Shown in pieces: positions 29,306 through 39,461 of a DNA stretch of 64,000 nt (its first letter is position 1; every line of letters starts with the position of its first letter). Both the position numbers and the translations under genes were made by a program. Below the pieces are notes generated by a model. The model made no database searches. It saw only the letters and a list, made by a program, of their open reading frames with translations, and had not been told where the DNA came from. Source of the DNA: Pantoea sp. Ep11b (GTDB lineage Bacteria; Pseudomonadota; Gammaproteobacteria; Enterobacterales; Enterobacteriaceae); assembly GCF_040783975.1 (NCBI RefSeq), contig NZ_CP160631.1, positions 1,116,001-1,180,000 on the forward strand, in the 5' to 3' direction.

Positions 29306-30187
29306 ATGATGCCCGATCTTGAACGCCGCAGGCTGATGCTGGCGCTGGCGGCCTCACCGCTGTTTTGTGTCATCCCCCTGCGTGCCGCCACACCCCGGAC
29401 CGGCCGTATTATCGCGCTGGAGTGGTTACCCACCGAGCTTCTGCTGGCACTGGGCATCACGCCTTATGGGGTGGCCGATCTGCACAACTACAACATCTGG
29501 GTCGGACAGCCGTCGCTTCCCGCTGGCGTGATCGACGTGGGTCTGCGCACCGAACCGAACCTTGAGCTGATGGCGCAGATGCAGCCGTCGCTGATCCTCT
29601 GCTCCAATGGCTACGGCCCCGCAAAAGATAAACTGCAACGCATTGCGCCAGCCATGGGGTTTGACCTCCACAGTGGTGACGGTAAGCCCTTTACCGCCGC
29701 GCGGGCATCGCTGCGTCAGCTGGCGGCGCGCCTGGGAATAAGCGACCGCGCGGAGCAGCATCTGCGTGAGGTCGATGCGGAACTGGCGGCGGCACGTCAG
29801 CGTCTGGCGCCCTATGCCGGACGTACGATCCTGCTGATGTCGCTGCTCGACAGCCGTCACGCCATCACCTTTGGTAAAAACAGCCTGTTTCTGGAGGTGA
29901 TGACCCTGCTGGGCCTGAAAAATGGCTGGCACGGCGAAACCAATTTCTGGGGCAGTGCGGTGATCGGCATCGAACAGCTGGCGCAGGCGGGCGACGTCGA
30001 GACCCTCTGTTTCGATCACGACAACGATGCGGAGATGCAGCAACTGATGCGCAGCCCGCTGTGGCAGGCGCTGCCGTTTGTGCGCAGCGGACGCTTTCAG
30101 CGTGTGCCCGCCGTCTGGTATTACGGTGCCACGCTCTCGGCGCTGCACTTTGTTCGCGTGCTGGAACGCGCGCTGGAGAAACAATGA
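29306..30187 (+). CDS. fhuD: Ferric hydroxamate periplasmic binding protein
   Basis: Delivers iron-hydroxamates to FhuB. 293 residues with an RRRLMLALA-type (Tat-like) signal sequence ending near PLRA, as in E. coli FhuD. Features ALEWLPTELLLALG, YGVADLHNYNIW, DVGLRTEPNLELM and FGKNSLFLEVM match the family. Two ATG codons (29306, 29309) both fit the AAGGAAG ribosome site. The stop overlaps the fhuB start (ATGA). Confidence 0.95.
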   Translation: MMPDLERRRLMLALAASPLFCVIPLRAATPRTGRIIALEWLPTELLLALGITPYGVADLHNYNIWVGQPSLPAGVIDVGLRTEPNLELMAQMQPSLILCSNGYGPAKDKLQRIAPAMGFDLHSGDGKPFTAARASLRQLAARLGISDRAEQHLREVDAELAAARQRLAPYAGRTILLMSLLDSRHAITFGKNSLFLEVMTLLGLKNGWHGETNFWGSAVIGIEQLAQAGDVETLCFDHDNDAEMQQLMRSPLWQALPFVRSGRFQRVPAVWYYGATLSALHFVRVLERALEKQ

Positions 30188-32166
30188 TGCGTCACGCTCT
30201 GCTTCCTGCGGGCCTCCTCAGCCTGCTGTTTCTGCTGGCGCTGAGCCTCACGCTGACGAATCTGCATCAGGCGCTGCCGCAGGCTGAGTGGTGGCAGGCG
30301 GTCTGGTCTCCGGCCGTCGATAATCTGCCGCAGATGGTGTTTCACTACAGCCTGCTGCCGCGCACGGTGCTGGCGCTGCTGGTGGGGGCGGGGCTGGGTC
30401 TGGCGGGTCTGCTGTTTCAGCAGATCCTGCGCAATCCGCTGGCGGAACCGACCACACTGGGCGTCTCATCCGGCGCCCAGCTGGGGATTACCGTCGCCAC
30501 GCTATGGCATCTGCCGGGCGGGGTGCTGGCGCAGCAGTTTGCGGCGCTGAGCGGTGCGCTGCTGGTGGGTGCGCTGGTCTTTGGCGTCGCCTGGGGCAGA
30601 CGGCTGTCGCCGGTCACGCTGATCCTGGCCGGGCTGGTGCTGAGCCTCTACAGCGGCGCGGTTAATCAGATCTTTGCAATCTTCAATCACGATCAGCTGC
30701 AGAACATGTTTCTCTGGAGCACCGGTGCGCTCAATCAGATGGGCTGGGAGAATGTGCAGCAGCTCTGGCCGCGCCTGCTGCTGGCGTTTGTGGTGGCGCT
30801 GGCGCTGCTGCGTCCGCTGACGCTGATGGGGCTGGATGACAACGTGGCGAAAAATCTGGGGCTTTCGCTGTCGGTCGCCCGGATCGGCGGGCTGGGACTG
30901 GCGATCCTGCTCAGCGCCCAGCTGGTGAATGTCGCCGGGATTATTGGCTTTATCGGGCTGTTTGCGCCGCTGCTGGCGAAGCTGCTGGGGGGACGGCGGC
31001 TCATCAGCCGCATGATACTGGCCCCGCTGACGGGCGCGCTGCTGCTCTGGCTGGCGGACAGCTGCGTGATGTGGGTAAGCCAGCACTGGCGCGACATCCC
31101 GACAGGCACGGCCACGGCTCTGCTCGGCGTGCCGATCCTTCTGTGGCTGCTGCCGCGCCTCCGCACCGGTTCTGTGCCACCGGCGCTGAATCAGGGCGAC
31201 AGGGTGCCCGCCGAGCGCCAGAACCTGCTGCGCTGGCTGCTGATCGGCCTGATTATCCTTGGGCTGCTGGTGTGGGGCGGGCTGGCGTTCGGACGTGATG
31301 CGCAGGGCTGGCGTATCTCAGCCGGTGAGATGCTGCACGCTCTGCTTCCGTGGCGTGCGCCACGGCTGCTGGCCGCGCTGGTAACCGGTCTGATGCTGGG
31401 CGTGGCCGGGAGCCTGATCCAGCGGCTGACCGGTAATCCTATGGCCAGCCCGGAAGTGCTGGGCATCAGTTCGGGCGCAGCCTGCGGCGTGGTCGTCATG
31501 ATGTTCTTTGTCTCCGGCGATGCCCTGGTCTGGCTGCTGCCCGCGGGTGCGCTGGGCGCGGCGCTGACGCTGCTGGTGATCATGGCAGTCGCCAGTCGCG
31601 GTGGTTTCTCGCCGGAGCGGATGCTGCTGGCGGGCATGGCGCTCAACAGCGCCTTTGTCACCCTGCTGATGCTGCTGCTGGCCAGCGGCGATCCGCGTAT
31701 GGGCGGGCTGCTGACCTGGATCTCAGGTTCGACCTATAACATCAGCGGGACGCAGGCGATCCAGAGCGCCCTCTGCGCCCTGCTGCTGGTGGGGCTGGCA
31801 CCACTGGCCACGCGCTGGCTGACGCTGCTGCCGCTGGGCAGCGCGACCGCACGGTCGGCAGGTATGGCGTTAACGCCAGCGCGGCTGAGCCTGCTGCTGC
31901 TGGCCGCGGCGCTGACCGCCAGCGCGACCCTGACTATCGGCCCGCTGAGTTTCGTCGGCCTGATGGCCCCGCACATGGCGCGGATGCTGGGCTTCCGGCG
32001 AGCGTTGCCGCAGCTGCTGCTGTCGGGGCTGCTGGGGGCAGGATTGATGGTGCTGGCGGACTGGTGCGGACGGATGCTGGCGTTCCCGGATCAGATCCCG
32101 GCCGGACTGATGGCGACCTTTTTAGGTGCGCCTTACTTTATCTGGCTGCTCAGGCGGTCAGTTTAA
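30184..32166 (+). CDS. fhuB: Ferric hydroxamate permease
   Basis: Inner-membrane permease formed by two tandem FecCD-type halves, 660 residues as in E. coli, with about twenty membrane segments. Each half shows the conserved start of the FecCD core (RTVLALLVGAGLGLAGLLFQ; RLLAALVTGLMLGVAGSLIQ), NPLAEPTTLGVSSGA/NPMASPEVLGISSGA, and the EAA-like loops IGLFAPLLAK and VGLMAPHMAR. The start overlaps fhuD by 4 bp. Confidence 0.96.
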   Translation: MMRHALLPAGLLSLLFLLALSLTLTNLHQALPQAEWWQAVWSPAVDNLPQMVFHYSLLPRTVLALLVGAGLGLAGLLFQQILRNPLAEPTTLGVSSGAQLGITVATLWHLPGGVLAQQFAALSGALLVGALVFGVAWGRRLSPVTLILAGLVLSLYSGAVNQIFAIFNHDQLQNMFLWSTGALNQMGWENVQQLWPRLLLAFVVALALLRPLTLMGLDDNVAKNLGLSLSVARIGGLGLAILLSAQLVNVAGIIGFIGLFAPLLAKLLGGRRLISRMILAPLTGALLLWLADSCVMWVSQHWRDIPTGTATALLGVPILLWLLPRLRTGSVPPALNQGDRVPAERQNLLRWLLIGLIILGLLVWGGLAFGRDAQGWRISAGEMLHALLPWRAPRLLAALVTGLMLGVAGSLIQRLTGNPMASPEVLGISSGAACGVVVMMFFVSGDALVWLLPAGALGAALTLLVIMAVASRGGFSPERMLLAGMALNSAFVTLLMLLLASGDPRMGGLLTWISGSTYNISGTQAIQSALCALLLVGLAPLATRWLTLLPLGSATARSAGMALTPARLSLLLLAAALTASATLTIGPLSFVGLMAPHMARMLGFRRALPQLLLSGLLGAGLMVLADWCGRMLAFPDQIPAGLMATFLGAPYFIWLLRRSV

Positions 32167-32363
32167 AAGGAAAATGCAGGCTGGTTTCGGACGGTGGCTC
32201 GTGACTGGAATAAAAAGGCCAGGTACGTTTCTGAACAACGCAACGCGCGGGCCCGTTCAGGATCGCATCTCAGGGATGACGGCTTTCGCGCCTTTCCGAA
32301 CGGCCCCGGGTTGCTGCTCATGAATCCTCACACACCTGAGCGGGGCAAGCCTTATCAACAACA
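32167..32363. other. Non-coding spacer after fhuB
   Basis: About 200 bp with no supportable gene. An imperfect inverted repeat is present: GGGCCCGTTC (32249-32258) / GAACGGCCCC (32298-32307), 9 of 10 pairing. Otherwise nothing recognisable before the terminator. Confidence 0.45.
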
Positions 32364-32392
32364 AAAGACCGGCTGCTGCCGGTCTTTGTCTT
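32364..32392. terminator. Bidirectional terminator between fhuB and hemL
   Basis: AAAGACCGGC (32364-32373) / GCCGGTCTTT (32378-32387) with loop TGCT. A T-rich run follows on the plus strand (TTTGTCTTT), and TTTTGTTGTT follows on the minus strand, so it serves both fhuB and hemL. Confidence 0.88.
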
Positions 32393-32406
32393 TAACGCTG
32401 TCGGAA

Positions 32407-33687
32407 TTACAGTTTCGCGAAACAACGACGCGCGGCATCGATGGTGTGCTGAATATCCGCTTCGCTGTGGGCCAGCGACATAAAGCCCGCTTCATAGGCT
32501 GAGGGTGCAAAGTAAACGCCTTCTTCCAGCATCAGATGGAAGAAGGTTTTAAAACGCTCTACGTCGCAGCGTGTCACATCGGCGTAAGAGGTCACGCTGT
32601 CAGCGTCGGTGAAGAACAGGCCGAACATGCCGCCAACGTGGTTAATCACCAGCGGGATGTTCTGCTGCCGGGCGGCCTCGCGCAGACCTTCCGCCAGCTG
32701 GCGGGTCAGGGCATCCAGTTTCTCATGGGTGCCCGGCTGCGCGATCTGCGACAGGCAGGCGTAGCCTGCGGCCATCGCGATCGGGTTGCCGGAAAGCGTG
32801 CCTGCCTGATAAACCGGCCCGGTCGGGGCCAGGGCGGCCATCACGTCGCGACGGCCACCGAAGGCACCGACCGGCATCCCGCCACCGATGATTTTTCCAA
32901 GGCAGGTCAGATCGGGACGCACGTTGTAATGCGCCTGGGCACCGCCCAGCGCAACGCGGAAACCGGTCATCACTTCGTCGATAATCAGCAGCGCACCGAA
33001 CTCGTCGCAGATCGCGCGCAGGCCCGGCAGGAAGTCCGGCTGTGGCGGAATGCAGTTCATGTTGCCGGCGACCGGCTCCACGATAATGGCCGCGATATCT
33101 TCAGGATATTGCGCAAAGGCGCTGCGTACCGAATCGAGGTCGTTAAAGGTGCAGGTCAGGGTATGCTTAGCGAAATCGGCCGGAACGCCCGGCGAGTTTG
33201 GCTGACCCAGCGTCAGCGCACCGGAGCCCGCCTTCACCAGCAGATGATCGGCGTGGCCGTGGTAGCAGCCCTCAAACTTGATGATTTTATCGCGGCCGGT
33301 AAAGCCACGCGCCAGGCGGATGGCGCTCATGGTCGCTTCGGTGCCGGAGTTCACCATCCGCACCATCTCCATGCCCGGCATCAGCTCGCACACCAGCTGC
33401 GCCATCGTCACTTCCATTTCGGTCGGTGCGCCAAAGCTCAGCCCGCGCTGGGCGGCTTCAATCACCGCATCGCGGATTACGCTGTTGTTATGGCCCAGCA
33501 CCATGGGACCCCAGGATCCGACATAGTCGATATAGGCTTTGCCATCGGCGTCATAGAGGTAAGCGCCATCGGCATGTTCAATAAACAGCGGAACGCCGCC
33601 CACACCGGTAAATGCGCGTACTGGCGAGTTTACCCCACCCGGGATCAGGCGTTGTGCCTCGGCAAACAGTTGTTCGGACTTACTCAT
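32407..33687 (-). CDS. hemL: Glutamate-1-semialdehyde 2,1-aminomutase
   Basis: PLP enzyme that converts glutamate-1-semialdehyde to 5-aminolevulinate, the tetrapyrrole precursor. 426 residues, equal to E. coli; fold I aminotransferase features [33 protein letters not shown] and the cofactor lysine K265 in [14 protein letters not shown]. The ATG at 33687 has GGAG upstream; the frame extends into the erpA promoter region but is unconserved. Divergent from erpA. Confidence 0.97.
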   Translation of the reverse strand: MSKSEQLFAEAQRLIPGGVNSPVRAFTGVGGVPLFIEHADGAYLYDADGKAYIDYVGSWGPMVLGHNNSVIRDAVIEAAQRGLSFGAPTEMEVTMAQLVCELMPGMEMVRMVNSGTEATMSAIRLARGFTGRDKIIKFEGCYHGHADHLLVKAGSGALTLGQPNSPGVPADFAKHTLTCTFNDLDSVRSAFAQYPEDIAAIIVEPVAGNMNCIPPQPDFLPGLRAICDEFGALLIIDEVMTGFRVALGGAQAHYNVRPDLTCLGKIIGGGMPVGAFGGRRDVMAALAPTGPVYQAGTLSGNPIAMAAGYACLSQIAQPGTHEKLDALTRQLAEGLREAARQQNIPLVINHVGGMFGLFFTDADSVTSYADVTRCDVERFKTFFHLMLEEGVYFAPSAYEAGFMSLAHSEADIQHTIDAARRCFAKL

Positions 33688-33890
33688 TTTCGGCTCCAGC
33701 GGTTCAGAAAAATATCGCCCCATTCTACGGAAGAGGGGCAGCAGACGAAAGGCGGATTCACCCGCAGCGCCCTTAAGCGCGCGGAAAGCGGCACAGAGTG
33801 CGAAGGGCAGAGCTTGATTGCGCTGAGGTGCTGACTGATAATAGCGTAATTGAGGTCGTTTTCTGACCTGGGCGTTTACCGGAGTAAAAC

Positions 33891-34238
33891 ATGAGTGATG
33901 AAGTAGCAGCACTGCCGTTGCAGTTTACCGACGCCGCAGCCACCAAGGTGAAGAACCTGATTGCCGACGAAGAGAACCCGGCGCTGAAACTGCGCGTCTA
34001 TATCACCGGTGGCGGTTGCAGTGGTTTCCAGTATGGTTTTACCTTTGATGACCAGCTGAACGATGGCGATATGACGATTGAAAAGCAGGGCGTCTCCCTG
34101 GTCGTTGACCCGATGAGCCTGCAGTATCTGGTAGGCGGTTCGGTGGATTATACGGAAGGCCTGGAAGGTTCGCGCTTTATCGTGACCAACCCGAATGCCA
34201 AAACCACCTGCGGGTGTGGTTCCTCCTTCAGTATCTGA
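33891..34238 (+). CDS. erpA: Iron-sulfur cluster insertion protein ErpA
   Basis: A-type Fe-S carrier that delivers clusters to IspG/IspH and respiratory enzymes. 115 residues with the three ligand cysteines C43 ([11 protein letters not shown]), C107 and C109 (CGCGSSFS). GGAGTAAAAC precedes the ATG. In E. coli clcA lies between hemL and erpA; here the two are adjacent and divergent. Confidence 0.96.
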   Translation: MSDEVAALPLQFTDAAATKVKNLIADEENPALKLRVYITGGGCSGFQYGFTFDDQLNDGDMTIEKQGVSLVVDPMSLQYLVGGSVDYTEGLEGSRFIVTNPNAKTTCGCGSSFSI

Positions 34239-34244
34239 TGATGC

Positions 34245-34265
34245 AGGCCGTCATCCTGACGGCCT
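34245..34265. terminator. Hairpin between erpA and the small secreted gene
   Basis: AGGCCGTCA-TCC-TGACGGCCT in the 30-bp gap between convergent genes. Only a short, interrupted T stretch follows, so termination strength is uncertain. Confidence 0.6.
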
Positions 34266-34268
34266 CGC

Positions 34269-34520
34269 TTACCACTCGACCGTAATCAGCCGATGACGCT
34301 GCTTCACGCTTCCCTGCCTCTGAATCTGACTCTCTGTCACGCGCGGCTGCGCCTCCGGCTGTCCGCCACAGGCTATCTGCGGCGTGGGCTGACGCTGAGC
34401 CGTGCTGATTTCACAGCGTGAATAGATAACAAGTCTGGCAGCGATAGAGCCATTGATCGATCCCGCAATCGCCGTTCCGGCGAACGATAGCCCTATGGCC
34501 AGCAGCAGTGCTCTGGTCAT
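34269..34520 (-). CDS. Small secreted protein of unknown function
   Basis: 83 residues. A clear signal peptide (MTRALLLAIGLSFAGTAIA, probable cut after residue 19) and an AGGA ribosome site 8-9 bp before the ATG support expression. The mature part (about 64 residues) has two cysteines, C36 and C51, fit for one disulfide. The start SINGSIAARLVIYSRCEI resembles the first strand of usher-pilin or spore-coat-U-like domains, and the end RLITVEW resembles a closing strand, but the protein is far too short for either. It takes the place of yadS in E. coli. I do not recognise it; function unknown. Confidence 0.65.
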   Translation of the reverse strand: MTRALLLAIGLSFAGTAIAGSINGSIAARLVIYSRCEISTAQRQPTPQIACGGQPEAQPRVTESQIQRQGSVKQRHRLITVEW

Positions 34521-34641
34521 AATCAGTTCCTGGTGTCGTAAAGGCGCATAAGCGCTGAAAGGACGGCGAGCTTACGTGGCGCGTCCGTCTCTGCTAGTGT
34601 TTAACGGCAAAAATTGTAGGGACTTTAGTCAATTCGCTGAT

Positions 34642-35436
34642 TTACTGATCAGGGTGCAGGGCTGCACAGAGCTGTCGGGCCGCCAGCAGCAGTCGCGGGC
34701 CTGGTCGGCTGAGCCAGTCTTCGTTGATGGCGATCACCGGCACGCTGAGCTGTGGCCGCCAGAATGCGCGGATGTTCTCCGCCTGTCGGGCGCTGCCCGC
34801 GATCACAATGGCCTGCGGATGGCGCATCAGCACCTGCTCACGGCTGACTTGCGGCCAGCTGACGCGGCTCTCTGCAAAGATGTTGCTGCCGCCACATAAC
34901 CGGATCACCGCATCCTGCAGCGTGGCGCCGGAGGCGGTAAACAGCGGCTGCTGACCAAACTGCAGAAAAAGCGGAACGGCAGGGAGGTGGCTGTAGTGCT
35001 CACGCAGCGCGGCGGCCTGTGCGCGCAGCTGCTGTGCGGCCTGCGTGGCCTGTGCCGGGGTGGGGCTCCAGCGGCCCAGATCGGCCAGCGCCGTGAACAT
35101 CTCATCCAGCGTCTGCGGATCGATCCATTTCACGGTCACTCCGAGCTGCTGCAGCTGCGCAATCTGACGCTGCGGATTGCCGCCACGCCAGGCCAGCACC
35201 AGATCTGGCTTCAGCTGCAGAATACGTTCGGCCCGGATGCCCTGCCAGTTAGCGACCTGTTCAATCTGTTTCGCCTGTGGCGGATAGTCGGACCAGGCGC
35301 TGACCGCAACCGGCGTGATCCCGGCGGCAAAGGCGAGTTCGGTCAGATGGGGAGCGAGGGTGATCACACGGGGCGGGGAAGCGAACAGGCTGCCGCTGAA
35401 CAGCAGCAGCCAGCAGAAGAGCCGCGTTTTAGCCAC
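34642..35436 (-). CDS. btuF: Vitamin B12 periplasmic binding protein
   Basis: Delivers cobalamin to the BtuCD importer. 264 residues with a short signal sequence ending near SLFA, then [39 protein letters not shown] and [12 protein letters not shown], all typical of BtuF. Start is GTG (35436) inside the end of mtnN, an 8-bp overlap, so it is coupled to mtnN as in E. coli. Confidence 0.94.
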   Translation of the reverse strand: MAKTRLFCWLLLFSGSLFASPPRVITLAPHLTELAFAAGITPVAVSAWSDYPPQAKQIEQVANWQGIRAERILQLKPDLVLAWRGGNPQRQIAQLQQLGVTVKWIDPQTLDEMFTALADLGRWSPTPAQATQAAQQLRAQAAALREHYSHLPAVPLFLQFGQQPLFTASGATLQDAVIRLCGGSNIFAESRVSWPQVSREQVLMRHPQAIVIAGSARQAENIRAFWRPQLSVPVIAINEDWLSRPGPRLLLAARQLCAALHPDQ

Positions 35437-36127
35437 GCGCCAGATGCGCCAGCAGGTTCTCCACCATCAGCGAAGATTGCTTCGCCGCAACGCTTAAGAA
35501 CTCATCAAAGCTGAGGTGAGATTCCTGATCGGCGACGTCGGAGATCGCGCGCACCACCACGAAAGGCACCTGGAACTGATGGCAGACGTGGCCGATCGCG
35601 GTCGCTTCCATCTCAACGGCAATCGCCTGCGGGAACTGATGACGGATACGCGCCAGCGGCGCCGCACCATTGATAAAGGCATCACCACTGACCACCAGAC
35701 CGCGCACGGCATTCAGGTTCAGCTGTTTAATGCAGGCTTCCGCCGCCGCGACGAGCGTGCTGTCGGCCACAAATGCGGCCGGACAACCCGCCATCTGACC
35801 TGGCTCATACCCAAATGCGGTGACGTCCGCATCGTGATAGCGCACCTCTTCGGAGACCACGATATCGCCGACGCTGAGTGTGGAGGCTAAGCCGCCCGCC
35901 GAACCGGTGTTGATCACCAGGTCAGGCTTACAGAGCTGCAGCAGCAGTGTGGTACCCAGCGCGGCAGAGGTTTTACCAATGCCCGATTTCAGCAGTGCCA
36001 CCTCAACGCCCTGCAGGGTGCCGGTATAAATTTCACAACCCGCCAGCGACAGCGTCTGACGGTTTTCAATTTTGTCGCGCAGCAGGGTAACTTCCTGCTC
36101 CATCGCGCCAATGATGCCTGCTTTCAT
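35429..36127 (-). CDS. mtnN: MTA/SAH nucleosidase
   Basis: Cleaves methylthioadenosine (a by-product of SpeE), S-adenosylhomocysteine and 5'-deoxyadenosine to adenine plus the ribosyl product. 232 residues: IIGAMEQEV with E12, [26 protein letters not shown] and the catalytic Asp in RAISDVAD. It forms a two-gene unit with btuF and is divergent from dgt. Confidence 0.97.
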   Translation of the reverse strand: MKAGIIGAMEQEVTLLRDKIENRQTLSLAGCEIYTGTLQGVEVALLKSGIGKTSAALGTTLLLQLCKPDLVINTGSAGGLASTLSVGDIVVSEEVRYHDADVTAFGYEPGQMAGCPAAFVADSTLVAAAEACIKQLNLNAVRGLVVSGDAFINGAAPLARIRHQFPQAIAVEMEATAIGHVCHQFQVPFVVVRAISDVADQESHLSFDEFLSVAAKQSSLMVENLLAHLARG

Positions 36128-36219
36128 AATGCGTTCCGCTAATGTAAAGAATCAAAATTTAGGGCATAGTCTAACATGGCAATCCGGGGATTAATTCACG
36201 AAAAAGTCAGGGGTAATTC

Positions 36220-37710
36220 ATGTCGGCGATTAATTTCAGGAAGAAGATCAGCTTCTCGCGCCCTTATACCAGTCGAAAAGATCCGGAAGGCGAATATTAC
36301 ATTACGCGTCATTTTGAGAGCGACCGCGGACGGATTATCAACTCCGCCGCCATCCGCCGCCTGCAGCAGAAAACCCAGGTTTTTCCACTGGAGCGTAACG
36401 CCGCCGTCCGCTCCCGCCTGACGCACTCGCTGGAGGTGCAGCAGACCGGGCGCTATATCACCAAAGAGATCCTGCAAACCCTGAAGATGCAGGGCGGGCT
36501 GGCGCAGTATGGCCTGGACGAGCTGGAAGGGGCATTTGAGAGCCTGATTGAGATGGCCTGTCTGCTGCACGACGTGGGTAATCCGCCATTTGGCCATTTT
36601 GGCGAGGCGGCCATTAACGACTGGTTTGAAGAGCATCTCGCCGCCGAGCTGGTGGATCCGCTGGTGGCGGGCGTGGAAGGGGAGGCGCAGCGCAGGGCGT
36701 TCGATCAACTCAACGCGATGATTCGCCAGGATCTCTGTCACTTTGAGGGCAACGCGCAGGCTATCCGCATGGTGCACACGCTGCTGCAGCTCAATCTCAG
36801 CTATTCGCAGGTCGCCTGCATCCTGAAATATACCGCCCCCGCCTGGTGGCAGGGAGAAAAGCCCGCCGAATTTAGCGTATTAATGAAAAAGCCGGGCTTT
36901 TATCTCTCCGAACGGGATTATATTGCTGACCTGCGCGCCGCCACCAATATGGAAGAACATCACCGCTTTCCGCTCACCTATATAATGGAAGCGGCCGATG
37001 ATATCTCCTACTGTATTGCAGATTTGGATGACGCTGTAGAAAAAGATATCTTTAATGTTGAAAGTTTGTATGAGTTTCTGAATAAAGCCTGGGGGCCGGT
37101 TAAAAATAATGATGCGTTCAGCCGGACGATTGGCGAAGCCTGGCGTGAAGCCTGCAGTAAAAAACGCCGCAGCCGCAGCGATCAATTTTTTATGTCATTA
37201 CGCGTAAATGTTCAGAGCGTACTGGTCAGCTACGCCGTGAAACGTTTTGTTGATAATCTGCCGGCGATATTCGAGGGAAGTTTTAATCATGCGCTGCTGG
37301 AGGATGAGGGAGAAGAGGGGCGTCTGTTGCAACTGTTTAAGACCGTTGCGCGCCAGCAGGTGTTTAACCATTCCGAAGTGGAGCAGCTGGAGCTGCAGGG
37401 CTACCGGGTGATCAAAGGCTTACTGGAGATCTATGCGCCGCTGATGCGCCTGAATTATGAAGCCTTTACCACGCTGATAAATGAAGATTTTCTGCGTCAG
37501 CACCCCATCGAAACCCGGCTTTTCCACAAGCTCTCCGGCAAACATCGTAAAGCCTATCTGCATAAGATGCGTAATCTGGTGGTGGAGCATAAATATCAAC
37601 GGCTGTTGTGGGAACGTTATTATCGTTTCCGGCTTATTCAGGATTATATCAGCGGGATGACCGATCTCTATGCATGGGATGAGTACCGGCGACTGATGGC
37701 CGTAGAATAA
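36220..37710 (+). CDS. dgt: Deoxyguanosinetriphosphate triphosphohydrolase
   Basis: HD-domain dGTPase that releases deoxyguanosine and tripolyphosphate. 496 residues; metal residues H69 ([13 protein letters not shown]), H117-D118 ([15 protein letters not shown]) and the later Asp in [21 protein letters not shown] precedes the ATG. Parts of the second half are AT-richer than neighbours, without break of homology. Confidence 0.96.
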   Translation: MSAINFRKKISFSRPYTSRKDPEGEYYITRHFESDRGRIINSAAIRRLQQKTQVFPLERNAAVRSRLTHSLEVQQTGRYITKEILQTLKMQGGLAQYGLDELEGAFESLIEMACLLHDVGNPPFGHFGEAAINDWFEEHLAAELVDPLVAGVEGEAQRRAFDQLNAMIRQDLCHFEGNAQAIRMVHTLLQLNLSYSQVACILKYTAPAWWQGEKPAEFSVLMKKPGFYLSERDYIADLRAATNMEEHHRFPLTYIMEAADDISYCIADLDDAVEKDIFNVESLYEFLNKAWGPVKNNDAFSRTIGEAWREACSKKRRSRSDQFFMSLRVNVQSVLVSYAVKRFVDNLPAIFEGSFNHALLEDEGEEGRLLQLFKTVARQQVFNHSEVEQLELQGYRVIKGLLEIYAPLMRLNYEAFTTLINEDFLRQHPIETRLFHKLSGKHRKAYLHKMRNLVVEHKYQRLLWERYYRFRLIQDYISGMTDLYAWDEYRRLMAVE

Positions 37711-37765
37711 GCCGCCGATTGTAAAGAGCGCGAATAAATTTTTACCTTTAGCTTAAACTTTTAAA

Positions 37766-37793
37766 GGAACTTCGCGCTAAAACACTTATCTCA
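37766..37793 (+). promoter_or_regulatory. Sigma-E promoter of degP
   Basis: GGAACTT (37766-37772), 16-bp spacer, then TCTCA (37789-37793); consensus is GGAACTT-N16-TCTGA. It is 52 bp before the degP ATG, at the place of the E. coli degP sigma-E promoter. Confidence 0.85.
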
Positions 37794-37844
37794 CCTTTCG
37801 ACCACAGCAATGGTCTGAACAGTAATCTTATTGAGAAACGAAAA

Positions 37845-39278
37845 ATGAAAACAAAGACCTTGATGTTAAGTGCGCTGGCATTGAGCCTGAGCATGGCCCT
37901 CGCCCCTGTTACTGTTTCTGCTGCACAAACGGCCTCATCCGACAGTCTGCAACAGCCAAGTCTGGCGCCCATGCTGGAGAAGGTGATGCCCTCTGTGGTC
38001 AGTATCAGTGTCGAGGGGACCACCACGGTGAAAACCCCGCGTATGCCGCAACAGTTCCAGCAATTCTTTGGCGATAACTCGCCTTTCTGCCAGGACGGTT
38101 CTCCGTTCCAGAGCTCACCGATGTGCCAGAGCGGTGAGGGCGGCGGCGCGCCTGCGCCCGATACACAGCAGGAAAAATTCCGGGCGCTGGGTTCGGGCGT
38201 CATCATTAATGCCGAAAAAGGCTATGTGGTCACCAATAACCATGTGGTCAACAATGCGACCAAAATTCAGGTACAGCTCAGCGACGGTCGTCGCTACGAC
38301 GCCAAAGTGATCGGGAAAGATCCCAGCTCAGACATCGCGCTGGTTCAGCTGAAGGATGCTAAAAATCTTACGGCGGTGAAAATCGCGGACTCCGACAATC
38401 TGCGCGTGGGCGACTACACCGTGGCGATCGGCAACCCTTACGGCCTGGGCGAAACCGTGACGTCCGGTATCGTTTCGGCGCTGGGCCGCAGCGGCCTGAA
38501 CGTGGAAAACTACGAAAACTTCATCCAGACGGATGCGGCGATCAACCGGGGTAACTCCGGTGGTGCACTGGTCAACCTCAACGGTGAGCTGATCGGGATT
38601 AACACCGCCATTCTGGCACCGGACGGCGGCAATATCGGTATCGGCTTTGCGATCCCGAGTAACATGGTGAAAAACCTGACGGCTCAGATGGTTGAGTTTG
38701 GTCAGGTGAAACGCGGCGAACTGGGCGTGCAGGGTACGGAGCTGAACTCCGAGCTGGCAAAAGCGATGAAGGTCGATGCACAGCGCGGCGCCTTTGTCAG
38801 CCAGGTGCTGCCAGGTTCGGCGGCGGCCAAAGCGGGCATCAAAGCGGGTGACGTCATCGTCTCGATGAACGGCAAACCGCTTAGCAGCTTCGCGTCGCTG
38901 CGCGCCGAAGTGGGTTCACTGCCGGTGGGCACCACGCTGAAACTGGGGCTGCTGCGCGACGGCAAGCCGGTTGACGTCTCCGTGCAGCTGCAGCAGAGCA
39001 GCCAGGCGAAAGTGCAGTCCGCCACCATCTATAACGGCATTGAAGGGGCGGATCTCAGCAATGTCGACACCGGTGACAAGGGCGTCCGCGTGGATAACGT
39101 GAAACCGGGCAGCGCCGCAGCACGCATCGGCCTGAAAAAGGGCGATGTGATCCAGGGCGTTAACCAGCAGGTGGTGACCAACCTGGGTGAACTGCGCAAA
39201 GTGCTGGATACCAAACCTTCCGTGCTGGCGCTGAATGTGAAACGCGGTGACAGCAGCATCTATCTGCTGATGCAGTAA
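37845..39278 (+). CDS. degP: Periplasmic serine protease/chaperone DegP
   Basis: Heat-shock protease that degrades or refolds misfolded envelope proteins. 477 residues: signal peptide to about residue 26 (VSA), trypsin-like domain with H133, D163 and S238 (RGNSGGAL), the LA loop with a cysteine pair (C82, C94), then two PDZ domains (about 285-370 and 390-470). A sigma-E promoter precedes it and a terminator follows. Confidence 0.97.
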   Translation: MKTKTLMLSALALSLSMALAPVTVSAAQTASSDSLQQPSLAPMLEKVMPSVVSISVEGTTTVKTPRMPQQFQQFFGDNSPFCQDGSPFQSSPMCQSGEGGGAPAPDTQQEKFRALGSGVIINAEKGYVVTNNHVVNNATKIQVQLSDGRRYDAKVIGKDPSSDIALVQLKDAKNLTAVKIADSDNLRVGDYTVAIGNPYGLGETVTSGIVSALGRSGLNVENYENFIQTDAAINRGNSGGALVNLNGELIGINTAILAPDGGNIGIGFAIPSNMVKNLTAQMVEFGQVKRGELGVQGTELNSELAKAMKVDAQRGAFVSQVLPGSAAAKAGIKAGDVIVSMNGKPLSSFASLRAEVGSLPVGTTLKLGLLRDGKPVDVSVQLQQSSQAKVQSATIYNGIEGADLSNVDTGDKGVRVDNVKPGSAAARIGLKKGDVIQGVNQQVVTNLGELRKVLDTKPSVLALNVKRGDSSIYLLMQ

Positions 39279-39297
39279 GGGTTTATCCCTCACACAG

Positions 39298-39322
39298 AGG
39301 CGGACTGCGGTCCGCCTTTTTT
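39298..39322 (+). terminator. Rho-independent terminator of degP
   Basis: AGGCGGAC-TGCG-GTCCGCCT followed by TTTTT. Confidence 0.93.
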
Positions 39323-39388
39323 ATGTCCGCCGTTCACCCCGTCAGAGTGTGATGCTGACCGCAGATTCGGTAAATGCCTCCCCGGCTC

Positions 39389-39418
39389 TGTGCAATTGCA
39401 CAATGCTCTGCGCAGAGC
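39389..39418. promoter_or_regulatory. Two adjacent perfect palindromes before cdaR
   Basis: TGTGCAATTGCACA (39389-39402) and GCTCTGCGCAGAGC (39405-39418) are each exact 14-bp palindromes, 2 bp apart, 44-73 bp before the cdaR start. They are good candidates for operator sites, possibly for CdaR itself. Which protein binds is not known from sequence. Confidence 0.55.
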
Positions 39419-39461
39419 GCATGCGTATTCTGTTTCTCCCTCTCTTTATCAGGAGTAACGG

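Noticed and set aside
32126..32502. Short plus-strand frames between fhuB and hemL
   Set aside because: No ribosome site, no domain, and they cross the terminator into antisense hemL.
32536..33834. 432-codon plus-strand frame opposite hemL
   Set aside because: Antisense of the highly conserved hemL; composition biased and no family resemblance.
33688..33912. N-terminal extension of HemL reaching into erpA
   Set aside because: HemL homology begins at 33687, where a ribosome site is present; the extension overlaps the erpA start.
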